A stretch of DNA of 64,000 bases from Actinacidiphila rubida. Its GTDB lineage: Bacteria > Actinomycetota > Actinomycetes > Streptomycetales > Streptomycetaceae. The notes beneath the pieces were generated by a model. It was not told the DNA's origin and made no database searches. It saw only the letters and a list, made by a program, of their open reading frames with translations. The stretch covers positions 62,001 to 126,000 of the forward strand of contig NZ_FODD01000017.1 in NCBI RefSeq assembly GCF_900110255.1, read 5' to 3'. A program made the translations under genes and the position numbers. Below, piece after piece: positions 16,954-26,286 of the stretch. Position 1 is the first letter of the stretch. Every line of letters starts with the position of its first letter.

Positions 16954-17010
16954 GATCCGCCGCCCCGCCGGTGGCGGCACCGCGGTGATCCGCCGCCCCG
17001 CCGGTGGCGG
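16954..17010. repeat. Two perfect 24-bp direct repeats, 33-bp period
   Basis: Identical 24-mers at 16954-16977 and 16987-17010 (starting GATCCGCCGCCCCG), separated by nine bases. Each copy contains an internal CCGCC...GGCGG dyad, so each can form its own small hairpin. Confidence 0.75.
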
Positions 17011-17057
17011 CCGGCCTTCGGGTTGCGGATCACCGCGTCTCGACCCGTGGAGGGGCC

Positions 17058-18581
17058 CTACGCGCTCGTGGAGGACGCGGCCTCGCGGCCGGGGCTCGCG
17101 GCGTCAGCCGCGTCCGCGGTCCCGCCACCGGCCGCGGCCGGCTGCGCGTGGTGCGGGGCGACGTGGATGTGGCGCAGGCCGGCCCAGGCGACCACGGCGA
17201 CGAGCGCGAGGGCCACTCCGGCGATGGCGAAGCTGAGCGTGTACTGCGACTGCGCGGGCAGCGGCGGGACGCCCGGCGGCAGGTGGGGCGCGGTCTTCGA
17301 GGCGAGGACGGTGGTGACGACCGCGCTGCCGATCGCGCTGCCGGTGGACCGGGAGATCGAGTTGATGCCGTTGGCGATGCCGGTCTGGTGGCGCGGGACG
17401 CTGCCGACGATGATCGCGGGCATCGCGGCGTAGCCGAAGGCGATCGCGACGCCGACGAGCGCGCCGGAGCCGATCACCGAGAAGGTGTGGCCGTGGTCCG
17501 CGACCAGCCAGCCGAAGCCGGCGGCGCCGGCCAGCGCGGCGAGCGCGAGGACCACGCGGGGTCCGTGGCGCCGGACGAGCTGACCGCCGACGGGCGCGGC
17601 GACCAGCGACACCAGGGTGCTGGGCAGCAGGTACTCGACGGACGCGCGCAGCACGCTGGCGTCGAAGCCGTAGCCGAGGATCGACGACGGCATCTGCGCG
17701 AGGTAGGACACGCCGATGAACAGGACGAACGCGCCGAAGCCGACGAGGAGTCCGGCGACGTTGGCGAACAGCACCGGGCGGTGGACGAACATCCGCATGT
17801 CGACGAGCGGTTCGCTGACCTTGCGCTCGACCAGGACCCACACCGCGCCCATGACGACGGCGCCGGCGAAGGTGCCGAGGGTGCGGCCGGAGGACCAGCC
17901 CCACTCGTGGCCCTGCGTGATGGGCAGCAGGAGCAGCACCAGCGTGGCGGCCAGCGTCAGGGTGCCGAGCACGTCGGTGCGGCCGCCGGTCTTGTGGCGG
18001 GTGGCGGGCACCAGCGTGACCACGGCGATGAGGACCAGCACGGCCATGCCGGTGGCCAGCCAGAAGGCGCTGCGGTAGTCGGGGTGGGAGCCCGAGGTGA
18101 GGAGGCCGGTGGCCACGAGCGCGATGCCGCTGCCGAACGCGAAGGCGCCACTGGCGACGGCCATGGCGCCGGGCAGCTTCCGCGGCTCGACCTCCTCGCG
18201 CAGGATCGACAGCGCGAGCGGGAAGATCGCGGTGGCGGCGCCCTGGAGCACGCGGCCGACGATCAGCCACAGCAGCGAGTGCGTCACGGCGGACAGCACG
18301 GTGCCGGCGATCAGCACGACGAGCACGCCGATGAGGGTGCCCTTCTTGCCGTGCTGGTCGCCGAACCGGCCGAGCACCGGGGTGAAGACCGCGGCGGACA
18401 GCAGGGTGGCGGTCGTGACCCAGCTGGCGTTGGCCGTGGTGGTGTGCAGGCTCGTCTGGATCAGGCCGAGGATCGGCACCACCAGCGTCTGCATCATCGA
18501 CACGACCATCGCGGCGAGGCTGAGGGCGAAGACGGTGGCCGTCCTGCCGGTGGCCGGTGCGGAGGGCGGTGCGGAGCTCAT
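17058..18581 (-). CDS. DHA2-type MFS drug transporter
   Basis: 507 residues with about 14 membrane helices, typical of the EmrB/QacA (DHA2) group. Helix 1 is FALSLAAMVVSMMQTLVVPI, motif A is GRFGDQHGKKGTL (near residue 76), and motif C-like GVLQGAATAIFP-type residues follow. ATG 18581 has AAGGACG upstream; a start at 18662 would lie in the operator region. It is divergent from a MarR regulator, with many TTGACG/CGTCAA half-sites between. A proton-driven multidrug exporter induced by its substrate through MarR is the likely role. The C-terminal ~35 residues are Ala/Ser/Gly-rich and cytoplasmic. Confidence 0.9.
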   Translation of the reverse strand: MSSAPPSAPATGRTATVFALSLAAMVVSMMQTLVVPILGLIQTSLHTTTANASWVTTATLLSAAVFTPVLGRFGDQHGKKGTLIGVLVVLIAGTVLSAVTHSLLWLIVGRVLQGAATAIFPLALSILREEVEPRKLPGAMAVASGAFAFGSGIALVATGLLTSGSHPDYRSAFWLATGMAVLVLIAVVTLVPATRHKTGGRTDVLGTLTLAATLVLLLLPITQGHEWGWSSGRTLGTFAGAVVMGAVWVLVERKVSEPLVDMRMFVHRPVLFANVAGLLVGFGAFVLFIGVSYLAQMPSSILGYGFDASVLRASVEYLLPSTLVSLVAAPVGGQLVRRHGPRVVLALAALAGAAGFGWLVADHGHTFSVIGSGALVGVAIAFGYAAMPAIIVGSVPRHQTGIANGINSISRSTGSAIGSAVVTTVLASKTAPHLPPGVPPLPAQSQYTLSFAIAGVALALVAVVAWAGLRHIHVAPHHAQPAAAGGGTADAADAASPGREAASSTSA

Positions 18582-18617
18582 CGTGGGGACGTCCTTCGGT
18601 CCTTCATGTCCTGGATA

Positions 18618-18695
18618 CTTGAGGTTGCCAAGCAATTGACGAGAAACGACGGTAGACGTCAATAGTTAAGGACGTCAAGCGAATGATTGATGACG
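18618..18695. promoter_or_regulatory. Cluster of MarR-type half-sites between MFS and MarR genes
   Basis: CTTG-N7-CAAG at 18618-18632, ATTGACG-N15-CGTCAAT at 18635-18663, a direct repeat GACGTCAA at 18655-18662 and 18671-18678 (16-bp period), and CGTCA-N13-TGACG at 18673-18695. The sites cover the promoters of both divergent genes, consistent with joint repression by the MarR protein. Confidence 0.5.
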
Positions 18696-18716
18696 TGAAG
18701 CTTCCGCGGGTACGCT
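18687..18716 (+). promoter_or_regulatory. Promoter of MarR gene (TTGATG-N18-TACGCT), leaderless
   Basis: -35 TTGATG (18687-18692) and -10 TACGCT (18711-18716) with 18-bp spacing. The -10 ends six bases before ATG 18723, predicting a leaderless message. Confidence 0.5.
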
Positions 18717-18722
18717 GACGGC

Positions 18723-19187
18723 ATGACCGCCACGGCCCCACCTCCTGCGCCTTCCGGGGCTCCGGCGCCCTCCCCGCCGGCGACCCACGACCTGCTGGAG
18801 TCGCTCGCGGTGCTCGCGGGCGCGCAGTGGCGGGACTTCCAGGTCGCGGCCGCCCACGAGGGGCTGACGTCGATGCAGGCCAAGCTGCTCGGCCAGCTGG
18901 TGCGGCCGCTGCCGATGCGGGAGCTCGCGGCCCTGCTCGGGTGTGACGCGTCGAACGTCACCGGCATCGTCGACCGGCTGGAGGCCCAGGGCCTCGCCCG
19001 GCGCGAGCCGGACCCGCGCGACCGCCGCGTGAAGCGCGTGATCGCGACCCCGGAGGGCCAGGAGACGGTGCGCCGCGTCCGCGCGGAGATGCACGCCCTG
19101 CACCGCGCCCTCGACGTGCTGGACCCCGCCGAACGCGCCGCCCTGTACGCGCTCGTGGAGAAGATGCGTCCCGCCTTGGACGGCTGA
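18723..19187 (+). CDS. MarR-family transcriptional regulator
   Basis: 154 residues after a Pro/Ala-rich N-tail of about 20. Winged HTH: LTSMQAKLLGQLVRPLPMRELAALLGCDASNVTGIVDRLEAQGLARREPDPRDRRVKRVIATPEG. This gives a recognition helix at ASNVTGIVDRLEAQG and a wing with the conserved DPRDRR. It likely represses the divergent MFS exporter and itself. The stop codon lies inside a short tandem repeat. Confidence 0.9.
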   Translation: MTATAPPPAPSGAPAPSPPATHDLLESLAVLAGAQWRDFQVAAAHEGLTSMQAKLLGQLVRPLPMRELAALLGCDASNVTGIVDRLEAQGLARREPDPRDRRVKRVIATPEGQETVRRVRAEMHALHRALDVLDPAERAALYALVEKMRPALDG

Positions 19188-19215
19188 CGACGGCTGACGA
19201 CGGCCGACGACGGCT
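19181..19215. repeat. 10-bp tandem repeat CGGCTGACGA, 3.5 copies
   Basis: Units at 19181, 19191, 19201 (one substitution) and a partial unit at 19211. The first unit contains the MarR stop codon, so the repeat duplicated the gene's last codons without lengthening the protein. Confidence 0.7.
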
Positions 19216-19229
19216 ACACCGTCGGCCGT

Positions 19230-19248
19230 CCGCCCCGCCGAGGGGCGG
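19230..19248. terminator. GC hairpin between convergent MarR and GntR genes
   Basis: Stem CCGCCCC / GGGGCGG with a five-base loop, eleven bases before the end of the GntR gene on the other strand. No T-tract. Confidence 0.45.
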
Positions 19249-19258
19249 GCCGCGCGGG

Positions 19259-19996
19259 CTACGGCGCCAGGATGTCCAGCTCGCGCAGCGCGCCGACGCA
19301 GATCTCACGCATCAGGGACTCCGCGGCGACGGCGTCCCGCGCACGGACGGCCTCGGCGACCCGGACGTGCAGGGTGACCGCCTCGGGGTCGGGTGCGGTG
19401 AACATGACGTGGTGTTCGGTGCGGCCGGTGAGCACCTCGGCCACCACGTCCCCGAGCCGGGCGAACATCTCGTTGCCGGAGGCCTCCAGCACCACCCGGT
19501 GGAACGCGATGTCGTGCACGAGGTAGGCGGCCAGGTCGGCCGCCCGTCCGGCGGCGGCCATCTCCGCGGCGAGCACGGTCAGTTCGCGGCACTGCCCGGG
19601 TGTGGCCGCGTCGGCGGCCAGGCCCGCGGCGACGGGTTCGACGGCGGTCCGCAGGGTGGTCAGCGACTTCAGCTGCCGCGAGCGGTCGGCGCCGGCCAGC
19701 CGCCAGCGGATCACCGCCGGGTCGAAGACGTTCCACTCCTCCGTGCGCCGCACGGTGATGCCCACGCGGCGACGTGACTCCACCAGGTGCATCGCCTCCA
19801 GCACCCGCACGGCCTCGCGGACCACGGTGCGCGAGACGCCGTAGCGCGCCTCCAGTTCGTCGATCCGCAGCACCGTGCCGGGCGGGTGCTCACCGGAGGC
19901 GATGGCCGGCCCGAGTTCGGCCAGCACCCGGGAGTGCAGACCGCCGCCGGTCTCGTCCCGTTCCCGCCGGTCCCGCGGCGATTCCTGCTGAGGCAT
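19259..19996 (-). CDS. GntR/FadR-family regulator, probably of gluconate use
   Basis: 245 residues. N-terminal winged HTH: ELGPAIASGEHPPGTVLRIDELEARYGVSRTVVREAVRVLEAMHLVESRRRVGITV. The C-terminal FCD ligand domain contains DIAFHRVVLEASGN, which supplies metal/ligand-binding histidines. It is divergent from gntK-gntP with a 157-bp gap holding a 12-bp palindrome. By location it is the repressor of those genes, released by gluconate or 6-phosphogluconate; this is inferred from context and the known biology of such repressors. Confidence 0.88.
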   Translation of the reverse strand: MPQQESPRDRRERDETGGGLHSRVLAELGPAIASGEHPPGTVLRIDELEARYGVSRTVVREAVRVLEAMHLVESRRRVGITVRRTEEWNVFDPAVIRWRLAGADRSRQLKSLTTLRTAVEPVAAGLAADAATPGQCRELTVLAAEMAAAGRAADLAAYLVHDIAFHRVVLEASGNEMFARLGDVVAEVLTGRTEHHVMFTAPDPEAVTLHVRVAEAVRARDAVAAESLMREICVGALRELDILAP

Positions 19997-20027
19997 GAGC
20001 CAAGCGTAGAGGGCACCACGTCAGCAC

Positions 20028-20039
20028 AGTCATATGACT
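20028..20039. promoter_or_regulatory. Palindrome AGTCATATGACT, probable GntR operator
   Basis: A perfect 12-bp palindrome in the GntR-gntK divergent region, 32 bp from the GntR start. It contains the GT-N-AC symmetry usual for FadR-subfamily operators. It is conspicuous because the region is AT-rich in an otherwise GC-rich stretch. Confidence 0.5.
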
Positions 20040-20153
20040 TTTAGATCACACGCTCTTGAATAAGTACTACCAATGGGTGTTCAGTGGTCGCCACACCGCC
20101 GGACGGGGCCTGCCTGACGCCGGCCGGCGGTGTCCGACAAGGAGGTAGGAAGC

Positions 20154-20684
20154 ATGACGGCCGCCGTTCCCGAGCCGGTCCCCGTGATCGTCGTCATGGG
20201 CGTGTCCGGTTCCGGCAAGTCCACGGTCGGCGGCCTGCTGGCGGAGCGGCTCGGTGTCCCCTACGCGGAGGCCGACGACTTCCACCCGCCGGCCAACATC
20301 GCCAAGATGTCCGCCGGGCATCCGCTGGACGACTCCGACCGGGCCCCGTGGCTCGACGCCATCGCCGCCTGGATCGCCGAACGCGGCGACCGCGGCGGGG
20401 TCGTCAGCTGCTCGGCGCTGCGCCGCCGCTACCGCGACCGGCTCCGCGCGTCCGCGCCCGGCCTGTTCTTCCTCCACCTCGACGGCTCGCCCGAGCTGAT
20501 CGCCTCCCGGCTGGCCGCCCGGATGCAGCACTTCATGCCGTCCGGGCTGCTGGCCTCGCAGTTCGAGGCGCTGGAGCCGCTGGAGCCGGACGAGGCCGGC
20601 GCGGTGGTGCCCGTCACCGGCGGTCCGCAGCAGATCGCCGACGCGGCCCTGGCCGCGCTGCCCGGCCACGCGGGCGCCGTGTGA
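20154..20684 (+). CDS. gntK: Gluconokinase
   Basis: 176 residues, the normal size for thermoresistant GntK-type kinases. Walker A GVSGSGKST lies at residues 16-24, followed by the gluconate-pocket signature EADDFHPPANIAKMSAGHPLDDSDRAPWL, the CSALRRRYRDRLR loop and HFMPSGLLASQFEALEPL. It phosphorylates D-gluconate to 6-phosphogluconate, feeding the pentose phosphate pathway. ATG 20154 has an AAGGAGG ribosome site at eight bases; an upstream ATG-like start at 20130 is rejected. gntP follows after 101 bp, so the two form one operon. Confidence 0.95.
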   Translation: MTAAVPEPVPVIVVMGVSGSGKSTVGGLLAERLGVPYAEADDFHPPANIAKMSAGHPLDDSDRAPWLDAIAAWIAERGDRGGVVSCSALRRRYRDRLRASAPGLFFLHLDGSPELIASRLAARMQHFMPSGLLASQFEALEPLEPDEAGAVVPVTGGPQQIADAALAALPGHAGAV

Positions 20685-20785
20685 CGTCCCGGCCCGGGTC
20701 CCGGACCCGCTCGGACGTCCTCGTCTGACACCCCGCACCTCCCCCCACGCACGTTCCGCCTGCCCCCGTCCCCTTGGAGTTCCCC

Positions 20786-22183
20786 GTGTCCGCACTCAGC
20801 GTCGAGCTGCTGGCCGCCGCCGCGCCGCCCCCGATCGCCGACGCCGGCCACACGCGGCTCGCGCTGGCCGCACTGGCCGGCATCGCCGTGATCGTGCTGC
20901 TGATCACCCGCTGGAAGATGCACGCCTTCCTGGCCCTGACCATCGGATCGGGCGTGCTCGGCGTGGTCGCGGGCGCGTCGCTCGCCGACACCGTCACCAG
21001 CTTCACCACCGGCCTCGGGTCGACGGTGGCGAGCGTCGGCACGCTGATCGCGCTGGGCGCGATCCTCGGCAAGCTGCTGGCGGACTCCGGCGGGGCGGAC
21101 CAGATCGTCGACACGATCCTGGCGCGGACCGGGGAGAAGCGGCTGCCGTGGGCGATGGCGCTGATCGCCGGCCTGATCGGACTGCCGCTGTTCTTCGAGG
21201 TCGGCATCGTGCTGCTCGTCCCGGTGGTGCTGCTGGTGGCCAGGCGCAGCGGGCAGTCGCTGGTGCGGATCGGCATCCCTGCGCTCGCGGGCCTGTCGGT
21301 GATGCACGGCCTGGTGCCGCCGCACCCCGGGCCGCTGGCCGCGATCGACGCGATCCACGCCGACCTCGGCACCACTCTGGCGCTGGGCGTGCTGGTGGCG
21401 CTGCCGACGCTGGCGATCGCCGGCCCGCTCTTCGGCCGGGTCGCCGCGGGCTGGGTGGACGTCACGCCGCCGGACCGGATGACGCCGGCCCGCGCGTCCG
21501 ACGACCTGGAGCGGCGGCCGAGCTTCGCGGCGACCGTCGGCACGATGCTGCTGCCGGTGGTACTGATGCTCTCCAAGGCGCTCGTCGATGTCGTCGTGGA
21601 CGACAAGTCCAGCCTGGTCTACCGGGTGTTCGACGTGATCGGCACGCCGCTGATCGCGTTGCTCGCGGCCGTCGTGGTGGCCATGTTCACCTTGGGCCGG
21701 GCGGCCGGTTTCACCAAGGACCGCATCTCCGCCACCGTCGACTCCTCGCTGGGCCCGATCGCGGGCATCCTGCTGATCGTCGGCGCCGGCGGCGGCTTCA
21801 AGCAGACCCTGATCGACTGCGGGGTCGGCACCATGATCCTCGACTGGTCGCACGGCTGGCACATATCGGCACTGCTGCTCGGCTGGCTCATCGCGGTGCT
21901 GATCCGGGTCGCCACCGGCTCCGCGACCGTGGCGATCATCTCGGCGTCGGGCCTGGTCGCGCCGCTGGCGGCGACGATGTCCGGCACCCACACGGCGCTG
22001 CTGGTGCTCGCGGTCGGCGCCGGCTCGCTGTTCTTCTCGCACGTCAACGACGCCGGTTTCTGGCTGGTCAAGGAGTACTTCGGGATGGACATCCCGCAGA
22101 CGCTCAAGACCTGGTCGGTGATGGAGACGGTGATCTCGGTGGTCGCGCTCGGCTTCGTGATGCTGCTGTCGCTCGTGGTGTGA
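20786..22183 (+). CDS. gntP: Gluconate:H+ symporter, GntP family
   Basis: 465 residues with about 12-14 membrane helices. Family landmarks: FLALTIGSGVLGVVAG, VGTLIALGAILGKLLADSGGADQI, LIGLPLFFEVGIVLLVPV, VMHGLVPPHPGPLAAI (the conserved PPHPGP), GAGGGFKQTLIDCGVG, ATGSATVAIISASGLVAP, and HVNDAGFWLVKEYFGM. Imports gluconate at the cell membrane for the upstream kinase. GTG 20786 is preceded by GGAG at six bases, better than the TTG at 20774. Confidence 0.93.
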   Translation: MSALSVELLAAAAPPPIADAGHTRLALAALAGIAVIVLLITRWKMHAFLALTIGSGVLGVVAGASLADTVTSFTTGLGSTVASVGTLIALGAILGKLLADSGGADQIVDTILARTGEKRLPWAMALIAGLIGLPLFFEVGIVLLVPVVLLVARRSGQSLVRIGIPALAGLSVMHGLVPPHPGPLAAIDAIHADLGTTLALGVLVALPTLAIAGPLFGRVAAGWVDVTPPDRMTPARASDDLERRPSFAATVGTMLLPVVLMLSKALVDVVVDDKSSLVYRVFDVIGTPLIALLAAVVVAMFTLGRAAGFTKDRISATVDSSLGPIAGILLIVGAGGGFKQTLIDCGVGTMILDWSHGWHISALLLGWLIAVLIRVATGSATVAIISASGLVAPLAATMSGTHTALLVLAVGAGSLFFSHVNDAGFWLVKEYFGMDIPQTLKTWSVMETVISVVALGFVMLLSLVV

Positions 22184-22190
22184 CGCCACC

Positions 22191-22281
22191 GGGGACGCCC
22201 GCCGCGGGCGTCCCCGGGCACGCGAAGGGCGGGCGGTGGACGTGCGGGACACGTCCACCGCCCGCCCTTCGCGTGCCCGGG
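22191..22281. terminator. Two overlapping perfect hairpins between gntP and glucarate dehydratase
   Basis: Hairpin A: perfect 11-bp arms at 22191-22201 and 22205-22215 with a three-base loop. Hairpin B: perfect 32-bp arms at 22213-22244 and 22250-22281 around CGGGA. They share bases 22213-22215, so both cannot form fully together. Hairpin B begins 30 bases after the gntP stop and ends 35 bases before the stop of the convergent gene, so it is centrally placed as a bidirectional terminator. Its 32-bp perfect stem is far longer than termination needs. Confidence 0.75.
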
Positions 22282-22315
22282 TGGTGGTGCCGCCGGACCC
22301 ACCGGCGGCGCGGGT

Positions 22316-23641
22316 TCACCAGCGGGGCACCTGCGGGGTCCGCCAGTCGGGGTCGGCCTTGCGCATGGCCGCCGCGTCGTCGCGCTCGCGCATGCTGCCG
22401 TCGTCGTCCAGCCAGCGCCGGTGCAGGGCCCGCAGGGCCTCACGGTCCAGTTCGACGCCGAGGCCCGGCCGGTCGGAGACGGTCAGCGCGCCGCCGGTGA
22501 ACACGTGCCGCTCGGTGATGACGTCCTCGGTCTGCCACGGGTAGTGCGAGTCGCAGGCGTAGTCGAGGTTCGGCACGGTCGCCGCGACGTGGGTCATGGC
22601 GGCCAGGCTGATGCCCAGATGGGTGTTGGAGTGCATGGACAGGCCCACTCCGAACGCCCGGCAGATCGCCGCGAGCTGCTGGGTCCTGCGCAGTCCGCCC
22701 CAGTAGTGGTGGTCGGAGAGCACCACCTGGACGGCGCCGCGGCGGAACGCCTCCTCGATCTCCGGGACGGTCGTCACGCACATGTTGGTGGCCAGCGGCA
22801 CCTGCGTGCCGGCCGCGACCTGCGCCATCCGCTCGGTCGTGCTGGCGGGGTCCTCCAGGTACTCCAGGACGTCGGCCAGTTCGCGGGCGACCGCCAGCGA
22901 CGTCTCCACCGACCAGGCGCCGTTGGGATCCAGGCGCAGCGGGCGGCCGGGGAACGCGGCGGCCAGCGCGCGGATCGCGGCGATCTCCTGCTCGGGCGGG
23001 AAGACGCCGCCCTTGAGCTTGAACGAGCCGAAGCCGTAGCGGTCGGCGAAGCGGCGGGCCTGGGCGACCACACCGGCGGGGTCGAGGGCCGCGCCCCAGC
23101 CGTCGGACTCGCCCTGGCCCTGCGGGTGTTCGGCGTAGCGGTAGAAGAGGTACGCGCTGTAGTCGACGGCGTCGCGGACCTTGCCGCCCAGCAGCGCGTG
23201 CACCGGGAGCCCGGTCGCCTTGCCGAGCGCGTCCAGGCAGGCCACCTCGAACCCGGAGATCACCGACAGCCGGAGCTTGTCCGCGGTCTGCACGCCGCGC
23301 AGCCCGCCGACGTCGACGGAGTCGGACACCTCGGCGGGAGCGCCGCACACCTGCTCGGCGAGGGTGAACAGCCCGTTCAGATCGCTGACCGGGTGCCCCG
23401 GAAGGGCCTTGGCCAGCGGCGCGGCGAGGTCGAGGTAACGGGTGTCGCCGTACGTCTCACCCACCCCGATGGTCCCGTCGGAGGTGACCACCTCGATGAT
23501 GAGACGCGGGGTGTAGGGCTGATGGACGCCCTGGGTGTTGAGCAGCGGCGGGTCGGCGATCAGGATGGGGGTCAGCCGTACTTCGGCGACGGAGAGCGCC
23601 CCGGCGGGACCCGGTGATCCGGACGACGAAGCTGTCTTCAT
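22316..23641 (-). CDS. gudD: Glucarate dehydratase, enolase superfamily
   Basis: 441 residues. Enolase-superfamily MLE/mandelate racemase fold with the GlucD pattern: TPILIADPPLLNTQGVHQPYTPR at the N-terminus, the KxK motif SFKLKGG (Lys base), metal ligands in RLDPNGAW, YLEDP, and the catalytic His in GLSMHSNTHLGISLAAMTHVAA. It dehydrates D-glucarate to 5-keto-4-deoxyglucarate. ATG 23641 has AGGA upstream; ATG 23662 is an alternative. It sits convergent to the gluconate operon, so the island handles two sugar acids. No KDG aldolase gene is in the window. Confidence 0.92.
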   Translation of the reverse strand: MKTASSSGSPGPAGALSVAEVRLTPILIADPPLLNTQGVHQPYTPRLIIEVVTSDGTIGVGETYGDTRYLDLAAPLAKALPGHPVSDLNGLFTLAEQVCGAPAEVSDSVDVGGLRGVQTADKLRLSVISGFEVACLDALGKATGLPVHALLGGKVRDAVDYSAYLFYRYAEHPQGQGESDGWGAALDPAGVVAQARRFADRYGFGSFKLKGGVFPPEQEIAAIRALAAAFPGRPLRLDPNGAWSVETSLAVARELADVLEYLEDPASTTERMAQVAAGTQVPLATNMCVTTVPEIEEAFRRGAVQVVLSDHHYWGGLRRTQQLAAICRAFGVGLSMHSNTHLGISLAAMTHVAATVPNLDYACDSHYPWQTEDVITERHVFTGGALTVSDRPGLGVELDREALRALHRRWLDDDGSMRERDDAAAMRKADPDWRTPQVPRW

Positions 23642-23643
23642 AT

Positions 23644-23658
23644 GTGAATCCTGTTCAC
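23644..23658. promoter_or_regulatory. GTGAA-N5-TTCAC inverted repeat at the gudD start
   Basis: A 15-bp dyad lies in the leader between the two possible gudD start codons and overlaps the ribosome site. It could be an operator for an unseen regulator. Confidence 0.3.
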
Positions 23659-23727
23659 CCATAAGTCCAGAGAGTAGGCGGGCCGCCCTCCGCCGTCAAC
23701 GCGGCCCGGCGAGGCGTCCAGGGGAAC

Positions 23728-23756
23728 TGGACTGCATACCGACCAGTCGGTACGAT
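23728..23756 (+). promoter_or_regulatory. Promoter TGGACT-N17-TACGAT with a 16-bp TetR-like palindrome
   Basis: -35 TGGACT (23728-23733) and -10 TACGAT (23751-23756). The perfect palindrome TACCGACCAGTCGGTA (23737-23752) fills the spacer and touches the -10, a classic repressor position. The -10 ends six bases before ATG 23763, so the message is predicted leaderless. A related sequence, TTCCGACCGGTATGG (27966-27980), lies 44 bp upstream of the TetR gene at 27290-27922 and might be bound by the same protein. Confidence 0.55.
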
Positions 23757-23762
23757 TTCCGC

Positions 23763-24812
23763 ATGAGTGATACCGACACCCCGCGGGGTCTGGACCTCGG
23801 CCGGCTGCGGCAGCACCTCGACCTCGAACGGCCCGGCCTGGTGTCGGGAGAGCTGCGGGCGCGCCGCATCGAGGGCGGCCGGTCCAACCTCACCTACCAC
23901 GTCACCGACGGCGTCACCCAGCTCGTGGTCAGACGCCCCCCGCTCGGCCACGTGCTGGCCACCGCGCACGACATGGCCCGCGAGCACCGGGTCATCACCG
24001 CGCTGGCCCCGACGCCGGTGCCCGTGCCCGGCACGGTGCTGCTGTGCGAGGACCCCGAGGTGATCGGCGCGCCCTTCTACGTCATGGAGTGCATGCCCGG
24101 GACGCCGTACCGGACGGCCCAGCAGCTCACCGACCTCGGCCCCGAGCGGACCCGGGCCGTCGCGCTCACCCTGGTCGACACGCTCGTCGACCTGCACGCC
24201 GTGGACCCCGCGGAGGTCGGCCTCGACGACTTCGGGCGGCCCGAGGGCTTCCTCGACCGCCAGCTGCGCCGCTGGGGCAAGCAGCTCGACGCCTCGCGCA
24301 GCCGCGAACTGCCCGGCATCGACGAGCTGCACGCGTCACTCGGCCGCGCCATGCCGGTCTCCCCCGCGCCGGCCGTCGTGCACGGCGACTACCGCCTGGA
24401 CAACGTCCTGTTCGACGCGGACGACCGGCTCAGCGCCGTCCTGGACTGGGAGATGTCCACGCTCGGCGACCCGCTCACCGACATCGGCCTGCTGGTGATG
24501 TACGGCGAGCAGCACGACATCCCCGACTTCCCCGTCCCCACGCCCAGCGGCGCGCCGGGCCACCCCACCCCCGACGAGGTCGTCGAGCACTACGCGCGGC
24601 GCTCGGGCCGGGACGTGTCGGCCGTCGACTGGTACACCGGCTTCGCCTACTTCAAGCTCGCCGTGATCCTCGAGGGCATCCACTACCGCTGGACCCTCGG
24701 CCAGACGCTCGGCCCCGGCTTCGACCGGATCGGCGCCGTCGTCCCGGTCTTCATCGAGCGCGGCCTGCACAAGCTCCGGGACGTCCGACCGCCGCACCCG
24801 CAGGAGGGCTGA
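23763..24812 (+). CDS. APH-type phosphotransferase family protein (ACAD10/11-like kinase domain)
   Basis: 349 residues with an aminoglycoside-phosphotransferase/choline-kinase fold: [12 protein letters not shown] (P-loop), VVRRPP (ATP lysine region), catalytic loop [14 protein letters not shown] near residue 205 and the metal-binding [11 protein letters not shown]. It is followed after seven bases by an acyl-CoA dehydrogenase. The same pair of domains is fused in human ACAD10/11, which act on 4-hydroxyacyl-CoAs through a phosphorylated intermediate. I infer the kinase step of 4-hydroxy acid breakdown here rather than antibiotic resistance. Confidence 0.85.
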   Translation: MSDTDTPRGLDLGRLRQHLDLERPGLVSGELRARRIEGGRSNLTYHVTDGVTQLVVRRPPLGHVLATAHDMAREHRVITALAPTPVPVPGTVLLCEDPEVIGAPFYVMECMPGTPYRTAQQLTDLGPERTRAVALTLVDTLVDLHAVDPAEVGLDDFGRPEGFLDRQLRRWGKQLDASRSRELPGIDELHASLGRAMPVSPAPAVVHGDYRLDNVLFDADDRLSAVLDWEMSTLGDPLTDIGLLVMYGEQHDIPDFPVPTPSGAPGHPTPDEVVEHYARRSGRDVSAVDWYTGFAYFKLAVILEGIHYRWTLGQTLGPGFDRIGAVVPVFIERGLHKLRDVRPPHPQEG

Positions 24813-24819
24813 GACCACC

Positions 24820-26034
<1,215 letters not shown>

Positions 26035-26286
26035 CGCTCGGTCACCCCCGCCCCACGGTTCGCCCCTCCCGGGCGGGGGGTTAGCCCGTCCCGGGCTGGG
26101 GTTAGCCCGTCCCGGGCGGGAGGGCTTCGCCCGTCGTCACGGGCGAGGCTCCGCCCCGATAGGGGCGCGGGGTCCCTCGCCCGCACAGGGCGAACCTCGG
26201 GCTCCGGCAGGGTGCGCCCACGCCCGGGCAAGGCGAACCCCCAGGCCCCGGCAGGGCGAACCCTGCGCCCGGGGAGGGCGGGGGTC
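26035..26286. repeat. GC-rich repeat island between convergent genes
   Basis: About 250 bp with no gene. It contains a 19-bp tandem direct repeat, GGGTTAGCCCGTCCCGGGC, at 26078-26096 and 26099-26117 (21-bp period), and further runs of GGGCGA / TCGCCC words around 26120-26150 and 26180-26280 that can pair. It separates the end of the acyl-CoA dehydrogenase gene from the end of the quinone oxidoreductase gene and may terminate both. Confidence 0.6.

Larger units (their letters stand above)
16449..17057. other. Gene-free, repeat-rich GC segment
   Basis: About 610 bp with no convincing gene. Open frames exist on both strands, but their products are Pro/Arg/Gly-rich low-complexity. The segment contains two sets of direct repeats (listed separately) and several short GC stems. 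Both flanking genes end in it: the DUF202 gene reads in and the MFS gene reads in from the other side. It may therefore serve as a termination region as well as a repeat island. Confidence 0.6.

Noticed and set aside
16954..17010. CRISPR-like direct repeats
   Set aside because: Only two copies with a nine-base spacer; no array and no cas genes.
16621..17433. Open frames across the repeat island
   Set aside because: They consist of repeated Pro/Arg/Gly words, overlap the MFS gene and lack ribosome sites.
23763..24812. Aminoglycoside resistance kinase
   Set aside because: It is paired within seven bases to an ACAD11-like dehydrogenase, which points to acyl metabolism instead.
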